DNA of 13,552 nt from Oscillospiraceae bacterium (GTDB lineage Bacteria; Bacillota; Clostridia; Oscillospirales; Ruminococcaceae): contig JARBTU010000022.1 in NCBI GenBank assembly GCA_029240015.1, forward strand, positions 1 to 13,552, written 5' to 3'. The notes beneath the pieces are model-generated. The model was given only the letters and a program-made list of their open reading frames with translations. It had not been told where the DNA came from and searched no databases. The position numbers and the translations under genes are program-made. Shown here piece after piece: positions 6,863-13,407 of this stretch; positions within the stretch are counted from its first letter, which is position 1; each line of letters starts with the position of its first letter.

Positions 6863-8176
6863 TTGCAAGAATTTTTCCACTCGGTTAGGCTTGATAAAGA
6901 TAAATGCAAAGGTTGTATCAACTGTATCAAGCGATGTCCGACCGAAGCGATAAGAGTACGAAATAAAAAAGCTAAAATCATTTCAGAACGTTGTATTGAT
7001 TGCGGCGAATGTCTCAGGGTCTGTCCGCACCACGCGAAAAAACCTATTTATGACCATCTTGACGTACTGAATCGCTTTGAATATAAAATTGCTTTGCCCG
7101 CTCCAGCATTGTATGCACAGTTTAACAACCTAGATGACGTCGATGTCTTGTTAAATGCACTTCTTGAGATGGGGTTCGACGAAGTCTACGAAGTTGCCAA
7201 AGCAGCAGAAATCGTTTCGGACACCACAAGAAAACTGATTGAAGAAGGAAACCTCAAAAAACCGATTATCAGTTCGGCATGTCCTGCTGTTACCAGATTA
7301 ATTCGTGTTCGGTTTCCGAGTCTTATTCAAAATGTTTTGCCGCTGAATGCTCCTGTAGAGCTTGCCGCAAGATTGTCTAAAGAGCAAGCGGCTCTAAGGA
7401 CAGGGATCGCACGTGAGAAAATCGGCGCCATTTTTATTTCTCCTTGTGCCGCAAAAGTTACCGCTGCCAAAATGCCTCTCGGAACGGAACAAAGCGAAGT
7501 TTCGGCTGTGGTTGCAATCAGCGAAGTCTATCCAAAGCTTTTACACTTTATGAAAGAAATCAAAGAACCCCAAGACTTATCCCAAGCGGGAAAGATCGGT
7601 GTGAACTGGGCAAGCAGCTCGGGTGAGGCATCTGCCCTTTTAAACGACAATTATCTTGCCGCAGACGGTATTGAAAACGTCATAAAAGTTCTTGAGGATT
7701 TGGAAGATGAAAAACTGGAAAATATTGATTTCATTGAGCTTAACGCCTGTAATGCCGGCTGTGTCGGTGGGGTCTTGACAGTAGAAAACCCTTACATCGC
7801 ACGGACAAAGCTAAAGCGTTTAAGAAAGTATCTCCCTGTCTCTCTTAACCACATTGAACAGATTCCCAACGAAGTCAGATGGGACACTGATTTGGAATTC
7901 TCACCTGTCATGGAGCTGGATTCCAACGTGGAAAAAGCACTTTCCATGCTGGGCAGAATGGAAGAGATTGAAGAAAGTCTTCCCGGATTGGATTGTGGCT
8001 CCTGCGGTGCACCATCCTGTAAAGCGTTGGCAGAAGATGTCGTTCGCGGCTTTGCAACGACAGATGACTGTATCTTCAGATTCAGAGAAAACATGACTTC
8101 TTTATTTAACGATCTACATAAGCTCGAAGGATATATCCCAAGTTCTTTTAAAAACGAAAAAGGTGAGGAAGAATAG
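6863..8176 (+). CDS. Putative sensory [FeFe]-hydrogenase-like protein (group C/D type, no PAS domain)
   Basis: The 437 residues begin with two [4Fe-4S] ferredoxin motifs (C15-C25, C44-C54). A shortened H-cluster domain follows, then a C-terminal CGSCGAPSC...C motif (C378, C381, C386, C403) of the Fe-S domain seen in corrinoid proteins and RnfB. The four H-cluster cysteines are kept (C140, C195, C296, C300), but the motifs differ from HydA: SSACPAV for TSCxPGW, SPCAAK for MPCTAK and ELNACNAGCVGG for EIMGCPGGCVNGGG. The Cys used for proton transfer in catalytic enzymes is Ala139, and both motif Met residues are replaced (Ser193, Asn295). The stretch between the second and third motifs is about 40 residues shorter than in CpI or HydA. 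Such changes characterise putative H2-sensing hydrogenases, so sensing is more likely than turnover. It starts at TTG 6863, with GGAGG 8 nt upstream. Confidence 0.85.
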   Translation: MQEFFHSVRLDKDKCKGCINCIKRCPTEAIRVRNKKAKIISERCIDCGECLRVCPHHAKKPIYDHLDVLNRFEYKIALPAPALYAQFNNLDDVDVLLNALLEMGFDEVYEVAKAAEIVSDTTRKLIEEGNLKKPIISSACPAVTRLIRVRFPSLIQNVLPLNAPVELAARLSKEQAALRTGIAREKIGAIFISPCAAKVTAAKMPLGTEQSEVSAVVAISEVYPKLLHFMKEIKEPQDLSQAGKIGVNWASSSGEASALLNDNYLAADGIENVIKVLEDLEDEKLENIDFIELNACNAGCVGGVLTVENPYIARTKLKRLRKYLPVSLNHIEQIPNEVRWDTDLEFSPVMELDSNVEKALSMLGRMEEIEESLPGLDCGSCGAPSCKALAEDVVRGFATTDDCIFRFRENMTSLFNDLHKLEGYIPSSFKNEKGEEE

Positions 8177-8177
8177 T

Positions 8178-8513
8178 ATGACTGCAATTGAACTGGCGAA
8201 ACAAGCAGGATTTGATATCAAAGTTGAAGGAAATGGCGATAAAAGAACCATATCAGGTATATACTGCGGAGATTTGCTAAGCATGGTAATGGGGCGTGCG
8301 AAAGCCGATGATGCGTGGATTACTGTTATGGGAAATATTAATTCGGTTGCTGTTGGCGTTTTAGCCGATGTCACTTGCATTATCCTCGCGGAAGAGATCA
8401 CTATGAATGAACAAGCTTTGCAGAAAGCGGCTGATGAAGGTGTCTGTATCATTCATAGCCATCTTCCAACATTTGAAACTGCCAAAAAGATAGCGGAGCT
8501 CGCCGCATTATGA
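8178..8513 (+). CDS. Second DRTGG-domain protein
   Basis: A 111-residue soluble protein with the DRTGG-like core: GNGDKRTISGIYCGDLLSMVMGRA (19-42), then DAWITVMGNINSVAVGVLADVTCIILAEE and a C-terminal GVCIIHSHLPTFETAKKIAEL. It resembles the first gene in length and fold but not closely in sequence, so it is a diverged paralogue with perhaps a different ligand. Function unknown. ATG 8178 is 1 nt after the stop of the hydrogenase-like gene, with GGTGAGG (8162-8168) as ribosome binding site. A GTG at 8163 falls inside that site and was not used. Its stop overlaps the start of the PHP gene (ATGA), so the two are translationally coupled. Confidence 0.82.
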   Translation: MTAIELAKQAGFDIKVEGNGDKRTISGIYCGDLLSMVMGRAKADDAWITVMGNINSVAVGVLADVTCIILAEEITMNEQALQKAADEGVCIIHSHLPTFETAKKIAELAAL

Positions 8514-9214
8514 AGCTGTATTATGACCTCCACATCCATTCCTGCCTGTCCCCATGTGGAGATTCAGATATGACCCCCAACAATATTGTCAATATGTCCT
8601 TGCTGAACGAACTGGACGTCATTGCAGTCAGCGACCATAACAGTGCTTTAAATGTTGCTGTAACCAAAAGTATCGGGGAGAAAAACAGGATTCTGGTCGT
8701 GCCCGCAATAGAAGTCTGTTCTTCTGAAGAGGTTCACCTGCTTTGTCTTTTTGAAGAAATTTCCGCTGCCGAATCGTTTTCAGAAATGCTTTATGAGCAT
8801 CTTCCAAATGTTATCAATAAACCTGATATATTCGGATTGCAGCAACAAATGGATGAAGAGGATTGCGTGATAAGCGAAGTTTCGAAACTTTTAATAAACG
8901 CCGTAGATTTAAGTATTGATGATTTGGTTTCATGCATTGATGATTACAGCGGGCTTATCATCCCCGCTCATATTGACAAAAACTCTTATTCCATCATATC
9001 CAACCTTGGGTTTATCCCCCCTGACTACCACTTTAGCTGCGTGGAAATCAAAAATCCTCCGTACGAATGCGATTTTCGTGGAAATATTATTACCAACTCG
9101 GATGCACATTATCTTTATGACATTAACGAAAAACAACACTGGATAGAAACGGAAGAAAAGTCTGTCAAAGCTGTTATAAGCGCTTTAAGGAAATATCAAG
9201 AGCCCATAAATTAA
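8510..9214 (+). CDS. PHP-domain metal-dependent phosphoesterase
   Basis: The 234-residue protein has the PHP metal-site motifs: DLHIHSCLSPCG (6-17, His8 and His10), VSDHN (40-44, Asp42 and His43), PAIEV with Glu68, His76, PAHID (152-156, His154) and NSDAH (196-200, Asp198 and His200). PHP proteins hydrolyse phosphate esters in a two- or three-metal site. Its substrate is unknown: candidates are a phosphoprotein of this operon, a nucleotide or histidinol-phosphate-like compounds. Context favours a regulatory role, since the gene overlaps the preceding DRTGG gene by 4 nt and no histidine or nucleic-acid pathway genes are near. About 20 residues at 100-140 separate two halves of the domain and look unlike the rest. 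It is the last gene of the operon, and a terminator begins at its stop codon. Confidence 0.88.
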   Translation: MKLYYDLHIHSCLSPCGDSDMTPNNIVNMSLLNELDVIAVSDHNSALNVAVTKSIGEKNRILVVPAIEVCSSEEVHLLCLFEEISAAESFSEMLYEHLPNVINKPDIFGLQQQMDEEDCVISEVSKLLINAVDLSIDDLVSCIDDYSGLIIPAHIDKNSYSIISNLGFIPPDYHFSCVEIKNPPYECDFRGNIITNSDAHYLYDINEKQHWIETEEKSVKAVISALRKYQEPIN

Positions 9215-9249
9215 AAAAGGATATATGGCAAAACCATATATCCTTTTTT
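9213..9249. terminator. Bidirectional terminator between the PHP gene and perR
   Basis: A perfect 16-bp stem pairs 9213-9228 with 9234-9249 around the loop CAAAA (9229-9233). It has an A6 run on the left and a T6 run on the right. It begins inside the PHP stop codon and ends directly against the perR stop codon, so it should end both converging transcripts. Confidence 0.9.
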
Positions 9250-9633
9250 CTATCCTTTTGACTCTTTGCAGTTATGGCACAAACCATGTATCATTAATTG
9301 ATAATCTCTCACTTCAAAATCTGTGGTATTTTCTATCTTTTGCACGATATTAAGCAATCCCTCAGTCTTAATGTCAAAAACTTTCCCACACTGATCACAA
9401 ACCATGTGGTCGTGCTTTGACAAATCTCCATCATACCTGTCACTTCCATTGGGCATCGATATTTTTATAATCGTCCCGTTTTCAACAAGCGTATTGAGAT
9501 TGCGATAAACTGTCCCCAGACTTAAGTTGGTGTGAATAGGTTTGAGCATGTTATAGACATCATCCGCAGTGGGATGAATCCTGTTCTCTAAAACTGTATT
9601 TTGAATCAATTCTCTTTGTTTTGAATACTTCAT
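9250..9633 (-). CDS. perR: PerR-type peroxide-sensing Fur-family repressor
   Basis: The 127-residue protein has an N-terminal winged helix (TADDVYNML; LSLGTVYRNLNTL at 37-49 as recognition helix) and a C-terminal metal-binding dimerisation domain. Two CxxC pairs (C79/C82 and C119/C122) form the structural zinc site. The regulatory metal ligands of Bacillus subtilis PerR (H37, D85, H91, H93, D104) all have counterparts here, H20, D68, H74, H76 and D87, with one constant offset of 17. The last Asp, rather than Glu, favours PerR over Fur. PerR with Fe(II) is oxidised by H2O2 and releases its operators. The start is ATG 9633 behind GAGG. A TTG at 9645 overlaps that site. A large inverted repeat over its own promoter suggests self-repression. 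Confidence 0.85.
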   Translation of the reverse strand: MKYSKQRELIQNTVLENRIHPTADDVYNMLKPIHTNLSLGTVYRNLNTLVENGTIIKISMPNGSDRYDGDLSKHDHMVCDQCGKVFDIKTEGLLNIVQKIENTTDFEVRDYQLMIHGLCHNCKESKG

Positions 9634-9645
9634 AATACACCTCAA

Positions 9646-9672
9646 TATTAATAACGGTTACTGTTATTAATA
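9646..9672. promoter_or_regulatory. Inverted repeat over the perR start region, probable PerR self-operator
   Basis: TATTAATAAC (9646-9655) and GTTATTAATA (9663-9672) form perfect 10-bp arms around GGTTACT. The right arm belongs to a second small palindrome, TTATTAATAA (9664-9673). The AT-rich make-up resembles Fur/Per boxes (TTATAATnATTATAA), though the spacing differs from the 7-1-7 model. It covers the edge of the -10 and the probable transcription start. Confidence 0.65.
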
Positions 9673-9700
9673 ATATATCAGAATAAAGCAAAATTGTCAA
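9672..9700 (-). promoter_or_regulatory. Sigma-A promoter of perR
   Basis: On the minus strand, TTGACA (9695-9700), a 17-bp spacer and TATATT (9672-9677), with an extended -10 TG one base upstream. The -35 begins only 9 nt after the stop of the upstream thioesterase gene. An AT-rich hairpin (9699-9719) overlaps the thioesterase stop and reaches the -35, and could act as a weak terminator. Confidence 0.75.
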
Positions 9701-9708
9701 AGATTTTT

Positions 9709-10185
9709 TTAAAATCTTTCTACTCTTCTTTTTTTTCTAAGTTCATATCTTTTTTTGCCTGCTTCCCATTCAAACTTCTCTTTTTCTGTCTGAATCAAAA
9801 GACCGGGAACTTCTATAGGGTTCTCATTGTCATCCAATGCAACAAGAACAACGTAAGCTCTGTTAACGCTTCTCCTCATTCCCATTATATCCTCTACAAA
9901 CGTGTCTACCCTTACCTCCATAGACGTATTCCCTACATACGTCATCTCTCCTATTAAAACAATCGTGCTGTTTACATAAACAGCCTCTTTAAATCTTAAA
10001 TTATCTACACAGGCAGTGGTTACCTCTGCGTTTGAATGCCTCCTTGCAACAACCCCTGCAACAACATCGATCCACTGCATTAACATTCCACCAAAAAGTC
10101 TATGGGAACCATTTATATGCTGTGGCATAATCCACTGAACCTGCTCTGCCCTCGACTCTGCCACTGTTTTCGATTCTTTCTGCAT
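9709..10185 (-). CDS. Hotdog-fold acyl-CoA thioesterase (YciA/BACH-like)
   Basis: A 158-residue single hotdog domain. The hallmark is NGSHRLFGGMLMQWIDVVAG (25-44), in which the Asp40 on the long central helix is the usual catalytic carboxylate. A conserved strand RRSVNRAYVVLVALDDNENP follows. The C terminus (about 135-158) is highly charged, ending in a Lys/Arg-rich stretch. These hexameric cytoplasmic enzymes cleave acyl-CoA to free acid and CoA. The chain-length preference cannot be read here. The start is ATG 10185, with AGGAGG 7 nt upstream. It is upstream of perR on the same strand but perR has its own promoter. No functional link to its neighbours is evident. Confidence 0.9.
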   Translation of the reverse strand: MQKESKTVAESRAEQVQWIMPQHINGSHRLFGGMLMQWIDVVAGVVARRHSNAEVTTACVDNLRFKEAVYVNSTIVLIGEMTYVGNTSMEVRVDTFVEDIMGMRRSVNRAYVVLVALDDNENPIEVPGLLIQTEKEKFEWEAGKKRYELRKKRRVERF

Positions 10186-10212
10186 AAAAAATCCTCCTTT
10201 GAACTACAAAAT

Positions 10213-10250
10213 AAAAAAACTCAAAAACAGGATTGTTTTTGAGAAAAACA
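10213..10250 (-). terminator. Terminator-like hairpin in the thioesterase leader (possible attenuator)
   Basis: On the minus strand, CTCAAAAACA and TGTTTTTGAG (10220-10243) form a 10-bp stem with a 4-nt loop, followed by seven U (10213-10219). It lies about 12 nt before the thioesterase ribosome binding site and downstream of a good promoter. An upstream TGTTTTT (10244-10250) can pair with the same AAAAACA arm, giving an alternative structure. It may also be the terminator of the GGDEF gene further upstream. Confidence 0.55.
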
Positions 10251-10291
10251 TTAATTACAAAAGCGTTCATACTGCTTATAACCTTATATAG

Positions 10292-10320
10292 ATAATATCA
10301 TAATATCTAACATCAGTCAA
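10292..10320 (-). promoter_or_regulatory. Probable promoter of the thioesterase gene
   Basis: On the minus strand, TTGACT (10315-10320), a 17-bp spacer and TATTAT (10292-10297), with TG one base before the -10. Transcription would start near 10285 and give a leader of about 100 nt containing the terminator-like hairpin. Confidence 0.65.
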
Positions 10321-10343
10321 ACAATCAAAGGGCGGGAACAATC

Positions 10344-10387
10344 TGATAAGCAAGGCCTTCACATAAATACAAAAGCCTTGCTTATCA
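10344..10387. repeat. 13-bp inverted repeat after the GGDEF gene
   Basis: TGATAAGCAAGGC (10344-10356) pairs with GCCTTGCTTATCA (10375-10387) around an 18-nt loop, starting 21 nt after the GGDEF stop codon. Neither strand has a U tract after the stem, so it is not a standard intrinsic terminator. It may protect or process the 3' end of the GGDEF transcript. Confidence 0.6.
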
Positions 10388-10408
10388 AGTTTAAGACATC
10401 GCTCTGTT

Positions 10409-12337
10409 TCAGTCCTCAAGTATTAAATTTTTGTTGTCTAACAAAAATATTTTTACAATTTTAGAAATAAACGTTAAAGTCTCAATCTCGTTTTTAGTCC
10501 ATAGTCGATTGCTATTGCAATCATCAAATCCAATAAATGCAACTGATTCTCCTATATGTTGAATTTTACAATTTAATATCGCTTTCACATTGTTTTTAGC
10601 CAAAATACTTGCTATTTTCTCGGGAAGCGTCGTCACGTCATTGCAATATAGCACTCCGTCAGAATTATAACACTCAAAATATTCCTTCAATTTTTGACAC
10701 GACACTTTTTCAAGACTTTGGGTAACAGGGTTAATATCTTCATGACACCACTCATATGTTTTACTAGTATCCCCTTCTTTAGAAAATTGTTCATAAACAT
10801 AAGCCCTACTCACTCCATAATATTCGCCCGATGCTTTGAGGAGGAACATGATGATTTCTTCAATTTTTGTGCGTTCATACAGCAAGTCAAACGTGTATTT
10901 AAAAAGTTTATCATTAAACGAAGCATCCTGTGCAATTCGTACGCCATTACTTAAAAACTCAAGATTACTATCTGTAGTTTCTAAACACTTCTTATACGCT
11001 GAGTTGTTCTCATAAATAACATAGCAATTTTTACCGCTTTTTTTCGCGTGATATAAAGCAACGTCCGCTCTTTTGAATAGATCAAAATAACTTCTTCCAT
11101 CCTGTGGATAAAATGAAATGCCTATGCTGCCCGATATTTCATACCCAATATGTTCCTCAACAAAGGTACTGTTAAAGATATCACATATCTTTTTTGCTTT
11201 GCAACACACTTGCTCTTCGGATTCTATATTTTTGGAAAAGATTACGAACTCATCTCCTCCTACTCGTCCTATGACGTCGTCTTTTCCGAAAACTTCTCTG
11301 ATTCTTGAAGAAATGCTGATAAGAACAGCATCCCCAAACATGTGCCCTAAACTGTCATTGACCATTTTAAAGTTATCAATATCAATGATAAACATTGCAT
11401 GACGGCTTTCACATTCACTGGCCTCAAGATGTTTTTCGATAATAGCCTGTGCCGTCATTTTATTATAAATCCCTGTCAGCGAGTCCCTCCTGGACAGCGT
11501 CTTAAGATTCAAGACTTCTCTTTTCTTTTTATCAATATCAGTAATTCTTCCAATAGCCCTAAGAGGAATTCCATTCTCATCTAAAATAGTTGTAACCTGA
11601 ACCAAACACCAAATATATTTGTTTTGTGCGTTAAGTGCTCTAAACTCGGCTTCGGAATATTCTTCTCCACTTATAATGCTTTCACATAAATTAGCGAAAA
11701 TATGTAAGTCTTTTGCTTCTATCTTTTCTCTTTGGGTGATATATTCAGGAAAATTTGTACAACACGGTTCAAATCCAAATACCTCTGAAAATTTGGTTGA
11801 GAACGAAATCTTATTTTCCAAAAAGGAGTATTCAAAAATCACTCCATTTAGTTGCTCTGAAATCACCTTATATTTCTGATAACAAAGATTTTGCTCTATT
11901 TCAGACTCTTTTCTCTCCGTAATATCAATGGCGACCGCATAAATGTATCGTAAATTGTCAGCTTCACTTACAATTTTGCAGCAGTCCAAAAGCCAAATGA
12001 CAGACTTATCCTTACAAACGACCCGGTATTCAACAGAAAATTCATTTAAGTCGTTGACATGGCTTTCCAACTGATTCATAACAAGGAAATAATCATCGGG
12101 ATGTATAAGTCTTAAAAACTTGTTGTCAAAAAGCTGTTTCAATTCGTCTTCAGAATAACCGCAGAGCGACAAAAAGTTCTTACTCAAATAGCTGATAGAA
12201 AGTTCCTGGTCAAATAAACAACTTTTTATTGCACCGGGAAGATTTTGCACAATCTTCTCGAACGGCAGCCTGTCTTGCTTTTTAAACGATAAAAGCTTTT
12301 GACTTGTAACAAGGTCCGTCTTTTTGGATTGAGTCAT
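10409..12337 (-). CDS. PAS-PAS-GGDEF-GAF diguanylate cyclase
   Basis: The 642-residue protein has no signal peptide or membrane segment, so it should be cytoplasmic. A PAS/PAC unit (about 25-143, ending DITERK) is followed by a second PAS/PAC (about 155-275), a GGDEF domain (about 280-445) and a GAF-like domain (about 475-635). The cyclase signature is intact: GGDEF at 360-364, with IDIDNFKMVNDSLGHMFGD (318-336) for metal and nucleotide binding. It should make cyclic di-GMP from GTP. The inhibitory RxxD site is lost (GKDD, 351-354), so feedback inhibition by product is unlikely. A sensor domain after GGDEF is an unusual order. I chose ATG 12337. The ribosome binding site is weak (TGGGGAT), and a GTG at 12355 would add six residues. 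No EAL or HD-GYP partner is nearby. Confidence 0.9.
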   Translation of the reverse strand: MTQSKKTDLVTSQKLLSFKKQDRLPFEKIVQNLPGAIKSCLFDQELSISYLSKNFLSLCGYSEDELKQLFDNKFLRLIHPDDYFLVMNQLESHVNDLNEFSVEYRVVCKDKSVIWLLDCCKIVSEADNLRYIYAVAIDITERKESEIEQNLCYQKYKVISEQLNGVIFEYSFLENKISFSTKFSEVFGFEPCCTNFPEYITQREKIEAKDLHIFANLCESIISGEEYSEAEFRALNAQNKYIWCLVQVTTILDENGIPLRAIGRITDIDKKKREVLNLKTLSRRDSLTGIYNKMTAQAIIEKHLEASECESRHAMFIIDIDNFKMVNDSLGHMFGDAVLISISSRIREVFGKDDVIGRVGGDEFVIFSKNIESEEQVCCKAKKICDIFNSTFVEEHIGYEISGSIGISFYPQDGRSYFDLFKRADVALYHAKKSGKNCYVIYENNSAYKKCLETTDSNLEFLSNGVRIAQDASFNDKLFKYTFDLLYERTKIEEIIMFLLKASGEYYGVSRAYVYEQFSKEGDTSKTYEWCHEDINPVTQSLEKVSCQKLKEYFECYNSDGVLYCNDVTTLPEKIASILAKNNVKAILNCKIQHIGESVAFIGFDDCNSNRLWTKNEIETLTFISKIVKIFLLDNKNLILED

Positions 12338-12369
12338 TTTAATCCCCACTAACACTATTAATAAATTTT

Positions 12370-12389
12370 ATAATTGCAGGCGCAATTAT
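12370..12389. promoter_or_regulatory. Palindrome in the leader of the GGDEF gene
   Basis: ATAATTGC (12370-12377) and GCAATTAT (12382-12389) are perfect 8-bp arms around AGGC, about 33 nt before the start codon. A poor promoter candidate lies upstream on the minus strand (TTGACG, 15-bp spacer, TATAAT). The palindrome could be an operator or an RNA hairpin. Confidence 0.4.
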
Positions 12390-12483
12390 GAAAACGCATA
12401 AGCAGCATACATAAAATTTCATTATATGTGCCGCATACTCTCGTCAACTCTTTTGTGTTTCATTTCCCTTTTATAAATAATCT

Positions 12484-12515
12484 AAAAGCTTGTTATCTCT
12501 TTTTATAAAACAAGC
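12484..12515 (-). terminator. Weak terminator candidate after the radical SAM gene
   Basis: On the minus strand, GCTTGTT and AACAAGC (12488-12515) form a 7-bp stem with a 14-nt loop, followed by UUUU. It begins about 20 nt after the radical SAM stop codon. Stem and U tract are both short. Confidence 0.4.
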
Positions 12516-12534
12516 CAACTTTTCATAAATTCTG

Positions 12535-13377
12535 TTAAAATCTGCTCATGTAGCCGCATCTTTGACAAAGCGGTTCTACAGCCTGTCTATTAGAAAATCC
12601 GTCGTATATGGCACGCGCCCGATCAGAATTCATAATGTTTTCCAAGTTGTCATCAAAAATATTCCCTAAATTGATATCTCCTTCAGAATCCAAACAACAA
12701 GGAACAACAGTCCCATCACAATGAATACCAATTTGGTCACGAAGCCCATAACAAAAGCCCTTATTTGTTAATGCATCAATGTCCATCGTAGGCCAGGAGA
12801 ATCTTTGAGCTGTTTCCATAAAAACATTATACCCCAGCTTTATGCTATTTTTTGTAGTAAAATGTTGTTTTAGCGGTTCCTTAAGTCCAAAAAAATTTTC
12901 GACGACAGAAAAAATCTTTTGATTTGAGTTCAAGTTCCAAAGCCTAAGTACACATATCGTCCCTTGATTTTCTGAGATTGTCTTGGAGAAACAGCAAATA
13001 TCTTTAATATAATCTTCAATATTTTGTTGATTTAAGCTTGCTTCAAAGCTATGAAGAGAAAAACTTATTTTATATAAATTGTTAGCATCCATCAGCATTT
13101 TTTGCTGTTCTTTTATCAGTGTTCCATTCGTAGTAATACTTGTTTTCAAGCCCGCGTCATCACTTATTCTCAAAAATTCAAAAAGATTAGGGTGCAAAAG
13201 AGGTTCACCCAACAAATGCAGATAGATATATTCCGTAACATTTCTCACTTGATTAATGATAAATTCAAACTGATTAAGCGATAGAAATCCAGGGGCCCTT
13301 TTTGTTTTTTTACAAAAACTACAATCAAGGTTGCAGACATTTGTAATCTCAATATATGCTTTTTTAAATCTCTTCAT
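12535..13377 (-). CDS. Radical SAM/SPASM protein of unknown substrate
   Basis: The 280-residue enzyme starts with a radical SAM core. C15, C19 and C22 (CNLDCSFC) bind the [4Fe-4S] cluster used to cleave S-adenosylmethionine, and LGEPLLHPN (56-64) is the GGE-like methionine contact. ITTNGTL follows on a core strand. The C-terminal third is SPASM-like: C209, C220 and CC (227-228) with HCDGTVVPCCLD and NLGNIF, then a terminal CQRC (271-274), suggesting an auxiliary Fe-S cluster. SPASM enzymes often modify ribosomal peptides or mature other enzymes, and some act on sugars. No precursor peptide or partner is in the window, so I give no substrate. ATG 13377 has a weak ribosome binding site, but a good promoter lies just upstream. 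The gene stands alone. Confidence 0.85.
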   Translation of the reverse strand: MKRFKKAYIEITNVCNLDCSFCKKTKRAPGFLSLNQFEFIINQVRNVTEYIYLHLLGEPLLHPNLFEFLRISDDAGLKTSITTNGTLIKEQQKMLMDANNLYKISFSLHSFEASLNQQNIEDYIKDICCFSKTISENQGTICVLRLWNLNSNQKIFSVVENFFGLKEPLKQHFTTKNSIKLGYNVFMETAQRFSWPTMDIDALTNKGFCYGLRDQIGIHCDGTVVPCCLDSEGDINLGNIFDDNLENIMNSDRARAIYDGFSNRQAVEPLCQRCGYMSRF

Positions 13378-13407
13378 ATTTCATCTCGATACAATTTTAT
13401 TATTAAC

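Noticed and set aside
9699..9719. An AT-rich hairpin at the thioesterase stop codon as its terminator
   Set aside because: The 9-bp arms are nearly all A and T and only a short U run follows, so it is too weak to list as a terminator.
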